A DNA stretch of 64,000 nucleotides from Cytobacillus oceanisediminis 2691 (GCF_000294775.2 NZ_CP015506.1:5307501-5371500); one strand, 5' to 3'. Shown: positions 16,640 to 26,611, counted from the stretch's first letter. Notes: generated from the letters alone by a model not told the origin. Made by a program: numbers and translations.

Positions 16640-16780
16640 ATGATGGAACAGATGGTCACATTGATCAGCGAACTCGGCTTCCCGATTGTGGTCACGCTTT
16701 TTCTGCTGAACCGGATCGAAGCCAAGCTTGATGTAGTCGTGTCCTCAATCCAGGGATTGCCGGATAGGCTGAAAGAATAG
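16640..16780 (+). CDS. yvrJ: YvrJ-family small protein
   Basis: 46 residues: MMEQMVTLISELGFPIVVTL then FLLNRIEAKLDVVVSSIQGL. One membrane helix is followed by an amphipathic helix, as in YvrJ, which in B. subtilis sits beside the sigma-O (YvrI/RsoA) system. The second ATG (16643) is better spaced from AAAGGAG. It completes the DUF1659-DUF2922-YvrJ trio linked to a sigma factor. Confidence 0.8.
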   Translation: MMEQMVTLISELGFPIVVTLFLLNRIEAKLDVVVSSIQGLPDRLKE

Positions 16781-16897
16781 AAAAGCGGAAGCGCCTGCCC
16801 CCCTGACACCTCATGGGGCTGGGCGCTCCTCCTAATAGCTGAATCGTGCGGTGTTTAGACTGCTGGATGCTTTCCCATTGAAGCTAGACAGGATTTT
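16781..16897. repeat. Dispersed repeat, copy B
   Basis: Begins AAAAGCGGAAGCGCC and ends GAAGCTAGACAGG, the ends seen in a common Bacillus intergenic repeat. The right half aligns with copy A (15826-15992). It lies directly after yvrJ. Confidence 0.6.
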
Positions 16898-16910
16898 AAT
16901 ACTCATTTTA

Positions 16911-16945
16911 AAAGGGCGGGACTCCATAGTAAGGAGCCCTATTTT
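16911..16945 (-). terminator. Terminator of the AraC-type gene
   Basis: GGGACTCC (16918-16925) pairs with GGAGCCC around ATAGTAA; on the minus strand the hairpin is followed by CGCCCTTTTAAAAT. It overlaps the last codon. Confidence 0.55.
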
Positions 16946-17811
16946 TTCATAACCGGAATCCAGATTTCACTGCGGAATGTAGGCGAAGCGGTATCTTTGC
17001 TTTCATTCCAGAGGATTTCCGGCCCATCTATTTGCTGATAAGATGATGAAGGGAACCATTCTGAGTAAATCCGTCCCCAGACATTCTGAAGCGTTTCCGG
17101 AAACGGACCCACTGCTTCAAATACCGCCCATGAACAGGCCGGAACCTCAAGAGATGCCATCCCCTCCGGGCATTCCTTTGCAGTGGCAGCTCCGATATAA
17201 TGGTCCAGTTCACCCTTTTCTTCCATTCTGCCTTCAGAAAAATTGGCTGAAGCACTGATCAGGCCAAATGGCTCTGTATCCGATACACTCTTGAGCCTAA
17301 GAATCATTTTTTCATCTAAGCTCTCCCACATGGCTGCAATCTCCGGATTCACACCGTTAAAAATAATCGGCACCCGCTTTTTTAAGCCTACAATCCGAAA
17401 GGCATCTTTTTCTTCTATACGATAGTTCATTTCATTTCCTCCCTTAATAGATAAATGGAAGGTCATCGGCGGATAAGCCTTGAGAGCGTGGCCATTGCTC
17501 CTGGCTTCTGAAGGAGTGATGCCATGAAGCTGCTGGAATGCCCTCGTAAACGAATCAGGCGAGCTATACCCATATTTGAATGCTACATCAATGACCCTGG
17601 CATTCTTATCCTTCAAATCGAAGGCCGCCAATGTCAGCCGTCTCCTGCGGATATACTCCGAAAGCGTTACACCTGCAAGAAAGGAGAACATTCGCTTAAA
17701 ATGGTATTCTGAGCAAAACGCAATCTTTGCTAGTTCTTTGAAGTCGATTTCATCCGTTAAATGTTCTTCAATATACCTCATCGCCCGATTCATATTTTGC
17801 AGCAAATCCAT
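16939..17811 (-). CDS. AraC-family regulator with GyrI-like effector domain
   Basis: 290 residues. Residues 1-105 hold two helix-turn-helix units ([20 protein letters not shown] and [18 protein letters not shown] followed by HGITPSE). Residues 130-290 form a GyrI/Rob-type ligand domain ([37 protein letters not shown]). Such regulators bind drugs or hydrophobic compounds and activate export genes. GGAGG precedes the ATG. No target gene is evident beside it. Confidence 0.9.
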   Translation of the reverse strand: MDLLQNMNRAMRYIEEHLTDEIDFKELAKIAFCSEYHFKRMFSFLAGVTLSEYIRRRRLTLAAFDLKDKNARVIDVAFKYGYSSPDSFTRAFQQLHGITPSEARSNGHALKAYPPMTFHLSIKGGNEMNYRIEEKDAFRIVGLKKRVPIIFNGVNPEIAAMWESLDEKMILRLKSVSDTEPFGLISASANFSEGRMEEKGELDHYIGAATAKECPEGMASLEVPACSWAVFEAVGPFPETLQNVWGRIYSEWFPSSSYQQIDGPEILWNESKDTASPTFRSEIWIPVMKK

Positions 17812-17894
17812 TTCGATGACCTCCTCTTATCTACAGAATAGCAGGAGCTGCAGGGTGCGGCCCGACAATCCATGCACAAGAATGCAGGGTTGCG

Positions 17895-18344
17895 TTACTC
17901 ATTTTTGTATTTCTTTTTTAATGTGTCAGAGAAAATTGCACCGCCCAGCATTAAGAATAATGGACCGAAATTCCAGAAAAATGATCCGCGAATAGGGATC
18001 TCTAATTCAGTAAAATGATTAAGGCCTAGAATGCTTAGTTTAATGATTAGCATAGCGGATCCTATCAGAAATAAACAATCAAAAAATACTTTCAATCTTG
18101 GATACGCTAATTGCCTGCTGTCCTTTATCACTTTCTCCGTCAAATCCTCATCACTCCTTAATAATTCATCAATCGTAACCCCAAACAGATCACTCAGTTT
18201 AATAATAATTTCAATACTGGGATAGTTCTGCCCATTTTCCCATTTGGAAACAGACTGGCGGCTCACAAACAGCTTTTCAGCCAGTTCCTCCTGTGACCAT
18301 CCTTTCTCTTTCCTCTCCTTTTTAAGCTTCTCGGCAAAAATCAT
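17895..18344 (-). CDS. XRE-family regulator with two membrane helices
   Basis: 149 residues. An HTH_3 domain fills residues 1-60 (WSQEELAEKLFVSRQSVSKW). Two hydrophobic segments follow (FFDCLFLIGSAMLIIKLSIL and FFWNFGPLFLMLGGAIF), so it is probably a membrane-tethered regulator. The ATG at 18344 lies 11 nt after AAAGG; an in-frame GTG at 18350 is an alternative. Its own promoter is the likely target. Confidence 0.85.
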   Translation of the reverse strand: MIFAEKLKKERKEKGWSQEELAEKLFVSRQSVSKWENGQNYPSIEIIIKLSDLFGVTIDELLRSDEDLTEKVIKDSRQLAYPRLKVFFDCLFLIGSAMLIIKLSILGLNHFTELEIPIRGSFFWNFGPLFLMLGGAIFSDTLKKKYKNE

Positions 18345-18475
18345 ATTCACAATCACCTTTCTGCAAATCGATACTCCCATTATGGTGAATTTTTTGGCCA
18401 AAAGTAAAGACAGGAATGGTTGCCGGGGCCGCACGCATAGGTTGCAGAGGCTTTAAAACTGGTTTTTCACCATAT

Positions 18476-18515
18476 AAAAAAGAACCTTCAACCCGCATTT
18501 AGGGTCAAAGGTTCT
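18476..18515 (-). terminator. Terminator of mqo
   Basis: AGAACCTT/AAGGTTCT outer and ACCC/GGGT inner pairing; read leftward it is followed by six T. Confidence 0.9.
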
Positions 18516-18527
18516 ATCTGGTTAAGA

Positions 18528-20039
18528 TCAGTTATAGGCCAGCTCTTTTTGATTTTCTGCTTCGCTCAGTCCCAGCACTTGTGCCGTTGATTCATGAATC
18601 TCACGGAACAGCTCAGGGTTCTCGGATAGTGACATGCCGTAGGACGGAATCATTTTCTTGATTTTAAAATGCCACTCTTCCATATACTGCGGGAAGCATT
18701 TTTGCAATACTTCAAGCATGACGTTAACGGCAGTTGAAGCACCCGGGGAAGCTCCGAGCAAGGCAGCAACCGAGCCATCTGAGGCACTGACTACCTCGGT
18801 GCCGAATTGCAGGGTTCCTTTTCCGGCAGGCGTATCCTTGATAACCTGCACACGCTGGCCTGCGACCACGACACTCCAGTCTTCACTCTGTGCATTAGGG
18901 ATAAACTCGCGCAATTCTTCGACGCGCTGTTCATGGGATAGCATGACCTGCTGAATCAGATATTTTGTCAGCCCCATTTCTTTTGCACCAGCTGCCAGCA
19001 TGGTGATGACATTATTCGGTTTAACAGACTTGATCAGGTCCATATTGGAGCCTGTCTTTAAGAACTTTGGCGAGAAGCCGGCAAATGGCCCGAACAGCAG
19101 GGATTTCTTGTTATCAATAAACCTTGTATCCAGATGCGGCACGGACATTGGAGGTGCACCTACTTTGGCTTTTCCGTACACTTTTGCATGATGCTTCTCG
19201 ACAATTTCCGGTTTGTTGCAGACGAGGAACAGTCCGCTTACCGGGAATCCGCCTATATGCTTGGATTCAGGGATGCCCGTCTTCTGAAGCAGATGCAGAC
19301 TTCCGCCGCCTCCGCCGATAAATACGAACTTCGCCTGATGGTTTTCGGTTGTGCCGCTTTCCATATTTCGCACTTTTACATTCCATGATCCATCATCAGC
19401 ACGCTTCAAATCCTCTACGCTATGCTGATAATGGACATTGACATTTTTACTCTTTAAATGGTCAAACAGCATGCGTGTTAACGCACCGAAGTTGACATCC
19501 GTTCCAGAGTCGATTTTGGTAGCTGCGATTGGTTCGTCCGAAGTGCGGCCATCCATCATCACCGGAATCCATTCCTTCAGCTTTTCAGGGTCATCGGAAA
19601 ATTCCATGCCCTGAAACAGCGGATTAGCTGACAGCGCTTCCAATCGTTTTTTCAAAAACGATACATTTTTTTCCCCCTGAACAAAGCTCATATGAGGGAT
19701 TGGCATAATAAAGTCCTGCGGATTGCGAATCAGGTTGTTTTCTACAAGATAAGCCCAAAACTGTCTGGATAGCTGAAATTGTTCATTTACATTAATCGCT
19801 TTAGTGATATCTATTGATCCATCAGATTTTTCAGATGTATAGTTAAGCTCGCACAATGCAGCATGTCCCGTCCCTGCATTATTCCATTCGTTAGAGCTTT
19901 CTTCTCCTGCGCTAGCGAGCTTCTCAAACACTTTGATCTCCCACTCAGGTGCTAACTCTTTCAGTAAAGACCCCAAAGTCGCGCTCATGATTCCGGCACC
20001 AATTAAGATAACGTCTGTTTTGTTCTGTACGCTGCTCAT
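18528..20039 (-). CDS. mqo: Malate:quinone oxidoreductase
   Basis: 503 residues, full length for Mqo. FAD is bound by [17 protein letters not shown] near residues 10-26; [24 protein letters not shown] text (here [20 protein letters not shown]) and [17 protein letters not shown] are diagnostic. It is a peripheral membrane flavoprotein that oxidises malate to oxaloacetate and passes electrons to quinone. AAGGAAGG precedes the ATG. The gene stands alone. The 274-bp upstream gap has an AT-rich promoter-like stretch (ATTATAATAGAAT on the minus strand) and no other gene. Confidence 0.95.
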   Translation of the reverse strand: MSSVQNKTDVILIGAGIMSATLGSLLKELAPEWEIKVFEKLASAGEESSNEWNNAGTGHAALCELNYTSEKSDGSIDITKAINVNEQFQLSRQFWAYLVENNLIRNPQDFIMPIPHMSFVQGEKNVSFLKKRLEALSANPLFQGMEFSDDPEKLKEWIPVMMDGRTSDEPIAATKIDSGTDVNFGALTRMLFDHLKSKNVNVHYQHSVEDLKRADDGSWNVKVRNMESGTTENHQAKFVFIGGGGGSLHLLQKTGIPESKHIGGFPVSGLFLVCNKPEIVEKHHAKVYGKAKVGAPPMSVPHLDTRFIDNKKSLLFGPFAGFSPKFLKTGSNMDLIKSVKPNNVITMLAAGAKEMGLTKYLIQQVMLSHEQRVEELREFIPNAQSEDWSVVVAGQRVQVIKDTPAGKGTLQFGTEVVSASDGSVAALLGASPGASTAVNVMLEVLQKCFPQYMEEWHFKIKKMIPSYGMSLSENPELFREIHESTAQVLGLSEAENQKELAYN

Positions 20040-20259
20040 TTTAAACCTTCCTTATCCCAGATATTTGCCAAAAACTGCAGGCGCTCTGCTCAGGTGTCAC
20101 CACTCGAAAGGCATCACCCAAGGACACACCTTTTCCGTCACACAAAATACACATTCTATTCTATTATAATGATTGATCGGGTAAGATAGCTAGTATTATC
20201 TGATAATTATATACTATTTTAGACAAATTAGAAAGCGGCGCGGGGGTTTTCGGAAGCAA

Positions 20260-20305
20260 AACAGCAGACAAAACGGTTCCAGTATTGGAAGGTTTGTCTG
20301 CTGTT
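20260..20305 (-). terminator. Terminator of the sucrose operon
   Basis: A perfect 13-bp stem (AACAGCAGACAAA / TTTGTCTGCTGTT) just after the fructokinase stop, followed leftward by TTTT. Confidence 0.85.
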
Positions 20306-20313
20306 TGGTAAAT

Positions 20314-21255
20314 TTATGTCTTTTTTAAGATGTCCTGCACTTCATCCAGGCAGGGAAGACCGGTCATAGCACCTTTCCTTGTGACGGCCAGGCCTCCTGA
20401 CACATTTGCGAAGCGAATCATGAAGGCCATCTCGTCATGCGAATGCTCCTCTAAAGCTTTAGGAGATTCATTTATGCAATAAAGGAGACCGGAAACGAAT
20501 GCATCTCCGGCACCGGTGGTATCCACCACCTTGTATGGCAATGCAGGAACTTTTCCAATCTCATCTTTATAACGGAAGATGCAGCCGTCACTGCCCAGCG
20601 TAACGATTGTCAGCTGATTCTCAGGAAGCCGGGATATTCCTTCTTCCATATCATTGCATCCAGTTAAAAAGGTGAGTTCTTCTTCCGAAATTTTTAGAAT
20701 ATCGGCATAGGGGAGAGTCGCCATAATTTCTGCTTTTGCCCTTTCCTCGGAACCCCACAATCCTAAGCGGAGATTTGGGTCATAGGAAATAAGCATATTC
20801 TTTTCCCTGGCCCTCTTCACTGCTTGAAGGGCTGCAGTCCTCGATGGCTCATGAATCAGTGAGATTGAGCCAAAGTGAAAAATCTTATATTTTTCAAAAA
20901 TGGACCAGTCAATCTCATCTTTATTCAGGAAACTGTCTGCACTTGGGTTAATATAGAAACTAAAATCCCGCTCACCAGAAGGCTCTAACGTCACAAACGT
21001 AATACCTGTCCGCGCTTCATCCGTCAGTTTCATATATTGTGTATGGACCCCGTACCCCTTCAAGGTATCCTTGAGAAAGCGACCGAGCACATCGTCTCCG
21101 ACTTTTCCAATGAAGGCGGCCTTCCCTCCAAGCTTCGACACTCCTACCGAAACATTAGCCGGTGCCCCGCCCGGAGCCTTTTGATAGGTAGAATTATCAG
21201 AATCCAGGGGAATAAAATCAATCAGAGCTTCCCCCAAACATAGAACCCCTTTCAT
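20314..21255 (-). CDS. PfkB-family fructokinase
   Basis: 313 residues. The N-terminal GEALIDFIP and the C-terminal ATP site DTTGAGDAFVSGLLY, with catalytic Asp in GAGD, mark a ribokinase-fold sugar kinase of the fructokinase type. It phosphorylates the fructose released by the sucrose-6-phosphate hydrolase encoded next to it. The start at 21255 follows GAGGTG. It is the last gene of the scr operon, 21 bp after the hydrolase gene. Confidence 0.92.
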   Translation of the reverse strand: MKGVLCLGEALIDFIPLDSDNSTYQKAPGGAPANVSVGVSKLGGKAAFIGKVGDDVLGRFLKDTLKGYGVHTQYMKLTDEARTGITFVTLEPSGERDFSFYINPSADSFLNKDEIDWSIFEKYKIFHFGSISLIHEPSRTAALQAVKRAREKNMLISYDPNLRLGLWGSEERAKAEIMATLPYADILKISEEELTFLTGCNDMEEGISRLPENQLTIVTLGSDGCIFRYKDEIGKVPALPYKVVDTTGAGDAFVSGLLYCINESPKALEEHSHDEMAFMIRFANVSGGLAVTRKGAMTGLPCLDEVQDILKKT

Positions 21256-21276
21256 AGTACACCTCATTTAAAAAAG

Positions 21277-22716
21277 TTATTTATTCTCAAGATTCCACAT
21301 GGATACCGAAAAGCCTGCATCCCCGCTAAAGAAAATCGTTTCATCCTCCGGATCAGGAAAATATCGTGCTGTGAAGACTTCCTCTCCGCCATTAATGAAA
21401 ATTTCCAGTGAAGACTGGTCCATAAACACATGCAGTTCGGATAGACTTGAAATTTTGCAGGTTCTTGACTCCTGCATTCCTGTTTTTACATTTCTTCTTT
21501 GCAGCTGGATTTCCTTTTGATCCGGATTATAAGTAAGAGAAGCCTCATTCCGGAAATCAATTTTGAACATTCCCCTTACATTCTTCAAGGATTCCAGCAT
21601 CAGTTCGGCCGTTTTCCCACTTAATCCGTCCAGTTGCAGGCTTTCTCCATTAATCTCTATATTTTGGAGCTCCATCTTATCTTTGCGAAGCTTTTTTAAT
21701 TCCTTTACAGGCTTCTGGAAGAGCCTCCCGTTTATCATTTCAAGCACTCTTGGCATGGTCAATGCGTGGATCCAGCGATAAGGAACAGTTGGCTGGCTGG
21801 ATTCGTCTTCATCTGTCATGCCCATCCATCCATAAAGAATCCGCCTCCCGGAATCGTCTTTAAACGTTTGCGGTGCATAAAAATCAAAGCCGCGATCCAG
21901 CTCAACAAAGGAACCATGTTTAAATATCGCTTTTTCGTAATCAAGCTTTCCGGCAAAATACCCTGATTGAAAAAGGTTATGGTATTCAAACCCGCTCGGC
22001 TCAAGCCCCTGCGGTGAAACAAGCAAAATCTCCTGTCCATCTAATTCAAATAGATCGGGACATTCCCACATATAGCCGAAGTCTTCTAGACCATTCATCG
22101 ATGCGCCGGCAATCTTGCCTTGTTCCTCCCAATGGTATAAATCCTTCGAAGCAAACAGGACAGCCGCACCCTCCTGATTGGACGTCTGAGCTCCAACTAC
22201 CATATAGAAATGCCCATCCTTTTCCCAGACCTTCGGATCGCGGAAATGAGCGGTATACCTTTCCGGCAGCTCCAGGACAGGACCTTTTTTGGCAAAATGG
22301 ATGCCATCTTCTGATACGGCAAGACATTGATAAGTCTCACGCCTGCCATCCTCCGTCTTCACATTTCCTGTATAAAAGAGATAAAGCTTTCCCTCATACT
22401 CTATCGCACTTCCGGAATAGCAGCCATTCCGGTCATACCACTGATCCGGAGCCAGCGCGACTGGCTCTTCCTTCCAATGGACGAGATCCCTGGAAGTGTA
22501 ATGCCCCCAATACTTGGCACCATGTGCAGTATCAAACGGATTCCATTGATAAAAGACATGATAAACACCATTGAATTGGATTAAGCCATTGGGATCATTC
22601 AGCAAGCCGACAGGCGGCATAAGATGATACTTCAACCGGTAAGGATCCTGCTGAACCAAATGCCTATTTCTCTCTGCTTCTTCGCTGGCCTTCTTGAAAA
22701 AATCGATTTCAGTCAT
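21277..22716 (-). CDS. scrB: Sucrose-6-phosphate hydrolase (GH32)
   Basis: 479 residues. The nucleophile motif LLNDPNG (Asp41), FRDPKVW and the acid-base motif WECPDLF are all present, in a five-bladed propeller followed by a beta sandwich (SLEIFINGGEEVFTARYFP). It splits cytosolic sucrose-6-phosphate from the PTS into glucose-6-phosphate and fructose. It lies between the PTS transporter and the fructokinase gene in one leftward operon. Confidence 0.95.
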   Translation of the reverse strand: MTEIDFFKKASEEAERNRHLVQQDPYRLKYHLMPPVGLLNDPNGLIQFNGVYHVFYQWNPFDTAHGAKYWGHYTSRDLVHWKEEPVALAPDQWYDRNGCYSGSAIEYEGKLYLFYTGNVKTEDGRRETYQCLAVSEDGIHFAKKGPVLELPERYTAHFRDPKVWEKDGHFYMVVGAQTSNQEGAAVLFASKDLYHWEEQGKIAGASMNGLEDFGYMWECPDLFELDGQEILLVSPQGLEPSGFEYHNLFQSGYFAGKLDYEKAIFKHGSFVELDRGFDFYAPQTFKDDSGRRILYGWMGMTDEDESSQPTVPYRWIHALTMPRVLEMINGRLFQKPVKELKKLRKDKMELQNIEINGESLQLDGLSGKTAELMLESLKNVRGMFKIDFRNEASLTYNPDQKEIQLQRRNVKTGMQESRTCKISSLSELHVFMDQSSLEIFINGGEEVFTARYFPDPEDETIFFSGDAGFSVSMWNLENK

Positions 22717-22746
22717 ATTAGAACATCCTTGCTGTTGAAATTTCTG

Positions 22747-24156
22747 TTACTGTCCCTGTTCCACTTCTTTCCTTGCCTTATCCGAGTAGCCAAACATCCA
22801 AGTCAGGGCAAAGGCCACTGCAATGGCAATCACATTGACTAGGATGTACTGCAGAACCTGGCCATTTAAGTAAAGAAGGGTGCCTGGAATAACGGTAACT
22901 GCCATTCCTGTCGCTTTCAGCTGAAGCAGAGAGGCAGCGAACCCGCCGGCAGCTCCGCCAATCAGTCCCATGACAAACGGCTTGCCGTACCGCAGATTGA
23001 CACCGAACAACGCCGGCTCGGTTATTCCCAAAAATGCGGATAAAGCAGACGGGAAAGCCAAAGCCTTTAATTTGGCTGATTGTGTTTTTAAAGCGACTGC
23101 TAAAGTTGCACCCCCCTGGGCTGCAACGGCACATGTAACAATTGCGTTGTAAGGGTTGCTTTTATACTGAGCCAATAGCTGAATCTCCAGCATATTGAAA
23201 ATATGATGAACACCAGTGATAACGATAAGCTGATTAAGACCACCGATAAGTATGCCGCTGATCCCGAACGGCCATGAGAGCACAGTCGTAGTAACATCCA
23301 GGATGCCTTGCTCCACCATATGAAACAACGGCCCAATGACCAGAAGCGATAATCCAATCATGATCAGAAGGGTTAAGAACGGGGTAATAATCAGATCCAA
23401 TGCATCCGGCACCCGTTTTCGAATGAGCCTCTCCAATTTTGCCCCGATAATCCCGGCAATAAAGGCTGGAAGGACAGAAGCCTGGTAGCCAACAACCGGA
23501 ATGAATCCAAAAAAGTAAATCGGCTCAACATTACCGCCTGCCACATCCCACGCATTTGGCAGGGAAGGACTCACAAGCATCAACCCTAGGATTAAACCAA
23601 TGATTGGAGTCCCGCCAAACACTCTAAAGGTTGACCAGGCAACAAGAGCCGGCAGGAAGATAAATGCCGTATCCGTCAGTACCTGCGTAAATAAAATGAA
23701 ATTTTCCGACACATTCGATGCCGTCATGCCGAATAAAGCGAGAATTTCCTCCTGCATCACCAGTCCGCGCAATCCCATAAAGAGTCCTGTCGCGACAAGG
23801 ACTGGAATGATCGGCACAAATACGTCCCCGAATTTCCGGATCGCCCTCTGGAAAGCAGAACCGCTTTTAACCGCTTCTTTTTTCTGCTCTGATGCTGACA
23901 TAGATTCAATGTCCAGGCCGGATACTTCTTCATAGACTTTATTAACTGTTCCCGTGCCAAAAATAATCTGATATTGACCTGAATTGAAGAAAGCCCCTTT
24001 TACTTTATTGATGCTTTCCACCTTTTCCTGATCAATTTTTTCCTTATCATTCACTATGATCCGCAGCCTGGTCGCACAGTGCGCTACTGAGTGAACATTC
24101 TCACTGCCCCCGACAGCGTCAATTAGTTCTTCCGAAATTTTACGATACTCAGACAT
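22747..24156 (-). CDS. scrA: PTS sucrose-type EIIBC component
   Basis: 469 residues. The EIIB domain (1-90) has phospho-acceptor Cys27 in HSVAHCATRLR; the EIIC domain (about 105-460) carries some ten helices with GITEPALFGVNLRYGKP. There is no EIIA domain, so a separate glucose-type EIIA must supply phosphate. The ATG at 24156 follows AGGGGTG; longer frames run into the operator region. First gene of the scr operon. Confidence 0.93.
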   Translation of the reverse strand: MSEYRKISEELIDAVGGSENVHSVAHCATRLRIIVNDKEKIDQEKVESINKVKGAFFNSGQYQIIFGTGTVNKVYEEVSGLDIESMSASEQKKEAVKSGSAFQRAIRKFGDVFVPIIPVLVATGLFMGLRGLVMQEEILALFGMTASNVSENFILFTQVLTDTAFIFLPALVAWSTFRVFGGTPIIGLILGLMLVSPSLPNAWDVAGGNVEPIYFFGFIPVVGYQASVLPAFIAGIIGAKLERLIRKRVPDALDLIITPFLTLLIMIGLSLLVIGPLFHMVEQGILDVTTTVLSWPFGISGILIGGLNQLIVITGVHHIFNMLEIQLLAQYKSNPYNAIVTCAVAAQGGATLAVALKTQSAKLKALAFPSALSAFLGITEPALFGVNLRYGKPFVMGLIGGAAGGFAASLLQLKATGMAVTVIPGTLLYLNGQVLQYILVNVIAIAVAFALTWMFGYSDKARKEVEQGQ

Positions 24157-24182
24157 CCTCTTCACCCCTATTTTCATATGTT

Positions 24183-24308
24183 TGTGGAATCGATTCCACA
24201 TCGGATAAAAAAATAACCATTTAAGTTGGACGTTCTGTATGGAATCGATTCCATAAAAGCAAAAATAAAAGTGTAATCGATTATCTTCCTTATGAAACCG
24301 ATTACACA
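24183..24308. promoter_or_regulatory. Operator cluster of the sucrose operon
   Basis: TGTGGAATCGATTCCACA (24183-24200) and ATGGAATCGATTCCAT (24239-24254) are perfect palindromes with a central CG, as bound by LacI-type ScrR. TGTAATCGATTA (from 24272) and ACCGATTACACA (24297-24308) are related, with cre-like cores. They lie between scrA and the leftward repressor gene, so the repressor and CcpA probably both act here. Confidence 0.8.
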
Positions 24309-24312
24309 TCTA

Positions 24313-25302
24313 TTATATACTTTCTCTTTCTACAAGTCTATATCTAATTTTTCTGGTTATTTCCTGCCCGTACTCCCCCTTAACCTTTTGAAGGATTAAT
24401 AAGGCTGCCTCCCGGCCTGCATCTTCAAAGGAAAAATCGATGGTTGTTAAGCCTGGTGTGATATATTTAGAAAGCTCCGACCCACCCATTCCGGCAATCG
24501 CTACATCACCAGGAACGGAGAATCCATTTTGCCTGAGATACTGCAAAGCGCCAATTGCCAGACGATCTGTCACAGCAAGAACAGCTTGAGGTTTATTTTC
24601 GGCAGATTCCATGATACTCTTCATGCACTCAGCGCCTGAGTCTATATCGAAAATCCCCTTTTGCAGCCAGCTTTCTTCAACCGGAACCTCATGCTCCTTC
24701 ATTGCATCCAGGTATCCTTTTTTCCGGAGGTAACCCACCGCACGGTCAGCTTCATCCACACCAATAAAAGCAATTTTTTTATATCCCTTCTTGATTAGGA
24801 GGCCAACCATGTCCCTCGCAGCCTGATATTCATCAAAAATCACATTCGTCAATTCTTCCGCATGCTGACCCACCATAATAAAAGGGATTTTCAGCTGACG
24901 GATCTCCTGAATCAATTCAGGCTGCACATTTGTAGCCGACAGAATCATGCCGTCCACATTCCTGCTTTTGAGGAGCCGTATATATTCTATCTCTTTTTCA
25001 GCATGAAGATTTGTATTAGCAAGGAGAATCTGATAGCCTTCCCTGGCCAATACGTCGTCAATGCCATTAACCAGACGGCTGGACGTTTCGGTGCTGATTT
25101 TCGGCAGAATAACCCCAATAACCTTTGTTTTTTTCGTGCGGAGTGACTTCGCATGGGCACTTGGGACATAACCGGTCTCCTCAATTACGTGCAGGACCCT
25201 TTTCCTTGCATCCTCACTCACATAACCGGAATCATTTAATACCCTCGAAACAGTCGTCCGAGAAACATTCGCCCTTTCTGCAATTTCCTTTATGGTAATC
25301 AT
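24313..25302 (-). CDS. scrR: LacI-family sucrose operon repressor
   Basis: 329 residues. The N-terminal HTH ITIKEIAERANVSRTTVSRV and hinge GYVPSAHAKSLRTKKT are followed by a periplasmic-binding-protein-like effector domain ending in a normal family C-terminus. It lies just upstream of scrA in the same direction, with palindromic operators between them. GGAGG precedes the ATG. The start overlaps the stop of the upstream membrane protein gene by 4 bp. Confidence 0.9.
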   Translation of the reverse strand: MITIKEIAERANVSRTTVSRVLNDSGYVSEDARKRVLHVIEETGYVPSAHAKSLRTKKTKVIGVILPKISTETSSRLVNGIDDVLAREGYQILLANTNLHAEKEIEYIRLLKSRNVDGMILSATNVQPELIQEIRQLKIPFIMVGQHAEELTNVIFDEYQAARDMVGLLIKKGYKKIAFIGVDEADRAVGYLRKKGYLDAMKEHEVPVEESWLQKGIFDIDSGAECMKSIMESAENKPQAVLAVTDRLAIGALQYLRQNGFSVPGDVAIAGMGGSELSKYITPGLTTIDFSFEDAGREAALLILQKVKGEYGQEITRKIRYRLVERESI

Positions 25303-26348
25303 CTAAATCCTCCCGGGCCAAAATAGTCTATTATCATTTTACACAAATGAAGGGAAAAGGAAATAGCTTGGTGAGGCAGGACGAGTATATCCCCTATTAC
25401 TCCTGCCTCATCAGTGCTCGCCGCCGGTCGTGCACCAACCAGGAGAAGAATCATCCCCATCATAACGCCCAATACAATACCGGCCTCGGTGCTCAGCACC
25501 CGTGCCAGAGGGTACTCTGGGCTGGACTGAAAATCTGGGCGAATGATGGAAAAGAGGTTATAAGAAAACAGCATGCCCGACGAGATCCATGCCGCTGCCA
25601 TTGGCGGCAGAAACCTCCTCGACCCGCGGCGGGTGATCAGCACTAATAGGCCCCACGCACCCACTAATGCCCAGCCGCCTGTACTCAGCGTCAAGAGGCG
25701 CCACCACAAATCACGGGAATCCAGCATGCTTGGATCTATGCCAAGGGTGCCTCCTGCAGCCCAGAACACCTTTATAGTGCCGAGGAGAATGCATCCCGCT
25801 GCAACGAGTCTGCCAAACGTGACTTGCAGCTGCCTGGTGTGCCCCGGCACCTCCCCGCAGTCGATTGGACCACCCAGCGCCTCTGGCCACCGCGCCTTGG
25901 CATATCCTGCTAAAGCCAAAGGCAGGCAAATACCGGCCCCGACCAGCGAGACCATAACGAAGATCTGCTCGTAAACCCAGAAGTCAGCGGCACCTGCTTC
26001 CTGATCCAGGACCATGGCGGCTGGGCCAAGGACAGGTGCCAGCAGCAGCATGGGAACGAGAAGACCGGTACCCAGCCAAATGGGCAGAGCCACCAGCCAC
26101 GCAGGCAGCCGTTCACCCCACGGCCTGCAGAACGCCATCGCCAGCAGGATACCAACCGCAGCGACAACCGCAGTAACTGCGTTAATCCCCCGCCAGCTGA
26201 CATCGCCCATTTGCTCTGTGGGAAGAAAGAGGCCCAACGTCCAGGCAATTTTAATCAGCAGATAAGGGGTCACCGCTATGGCAGCCCCATAACCAAATAT
26301 TCTGCGCATTTTTATCAACGGTGAGGATGCCTGGTCTGTATTTTCCAA
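25299..26348 (-). CDS. GC-rich polytopic membrane protein, likely acquired
   Basis: 349 residues with about nine hydrophobic segments (for example GINAVTAVVAAVGILLAMAF and LVSLVGAGICLPLALAGYA-like text). No family recognised. The coding sequence is visibly richer in G+C than its neighbours and uses many GCC, CTG and GGC codons, and the protein is rich in Ala, Gly, Trp and Pro, which suggests transfer from a high-GC donor such as an actinomycete. The start is TTG at 26348 with GGAGG 7 nt upstream. The last residues (about 20) overlap the scrR leader and may not be original. Confidence 0.75.
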   Translation of the reverse strand: MENTDQASSPLIKMRRIFGYGAAIAVTPYLLIKIAWTLGLFLPTEQMGDVSWRGINAVTAVVAAVGILLAMAFCRPWGERLPAWLVALPIWLGTGLLVPMLLLAPVLGPAAMVLDQEAGAADFWVYEQIFVMVSLVGAGICLPLALAGYAKARWPEALGGPIDCGEVPGHTRQLQVTFGRLVAAGCILLGTIKVFWAAGGTLGIDPSMLDSRDLWWRLLTLSTGGWALVGAWGLLVLITRRGSRRFLPPMAAAWISSGMLFSYNLFSIIRPDFQSSPEYPLARVLSTEAGIVLGVMMGMILLLVGARPAASTDEAGVIGDILVLPHQAISFSLHLCKMIIDYFGPGGFR

Positions 26349-26611
26349 ATTAGTTCCTCCTGTTTATTAAGATTATTCAAGTTCTTCACAAAATTCCCTT
26401 TTACGCACATGGATTCATATTCACAACAATAGCAACATAGGAATTGTATTCCATTCAATAATCTTTAATGTATTAAATACTTCTTAAAAATTGGTAAATA
26501 TAAATAAGCAGAGGATTTAAACCCAGATTGTTTTTTAGAAGGTTCGAGTATTTATTTGATATTTTAGAAATTTCTAATAAAATAAATCTAGAGGCCAAAG
26601 AAAGGAAGTGA

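Noticed and set aside
26014..26265. Plus-strand frames opposite the GC-rich membrane protein
   Set aside because: High GC removes stops on the opposite strand; composition is atypical and there are no ribosome binding sites.
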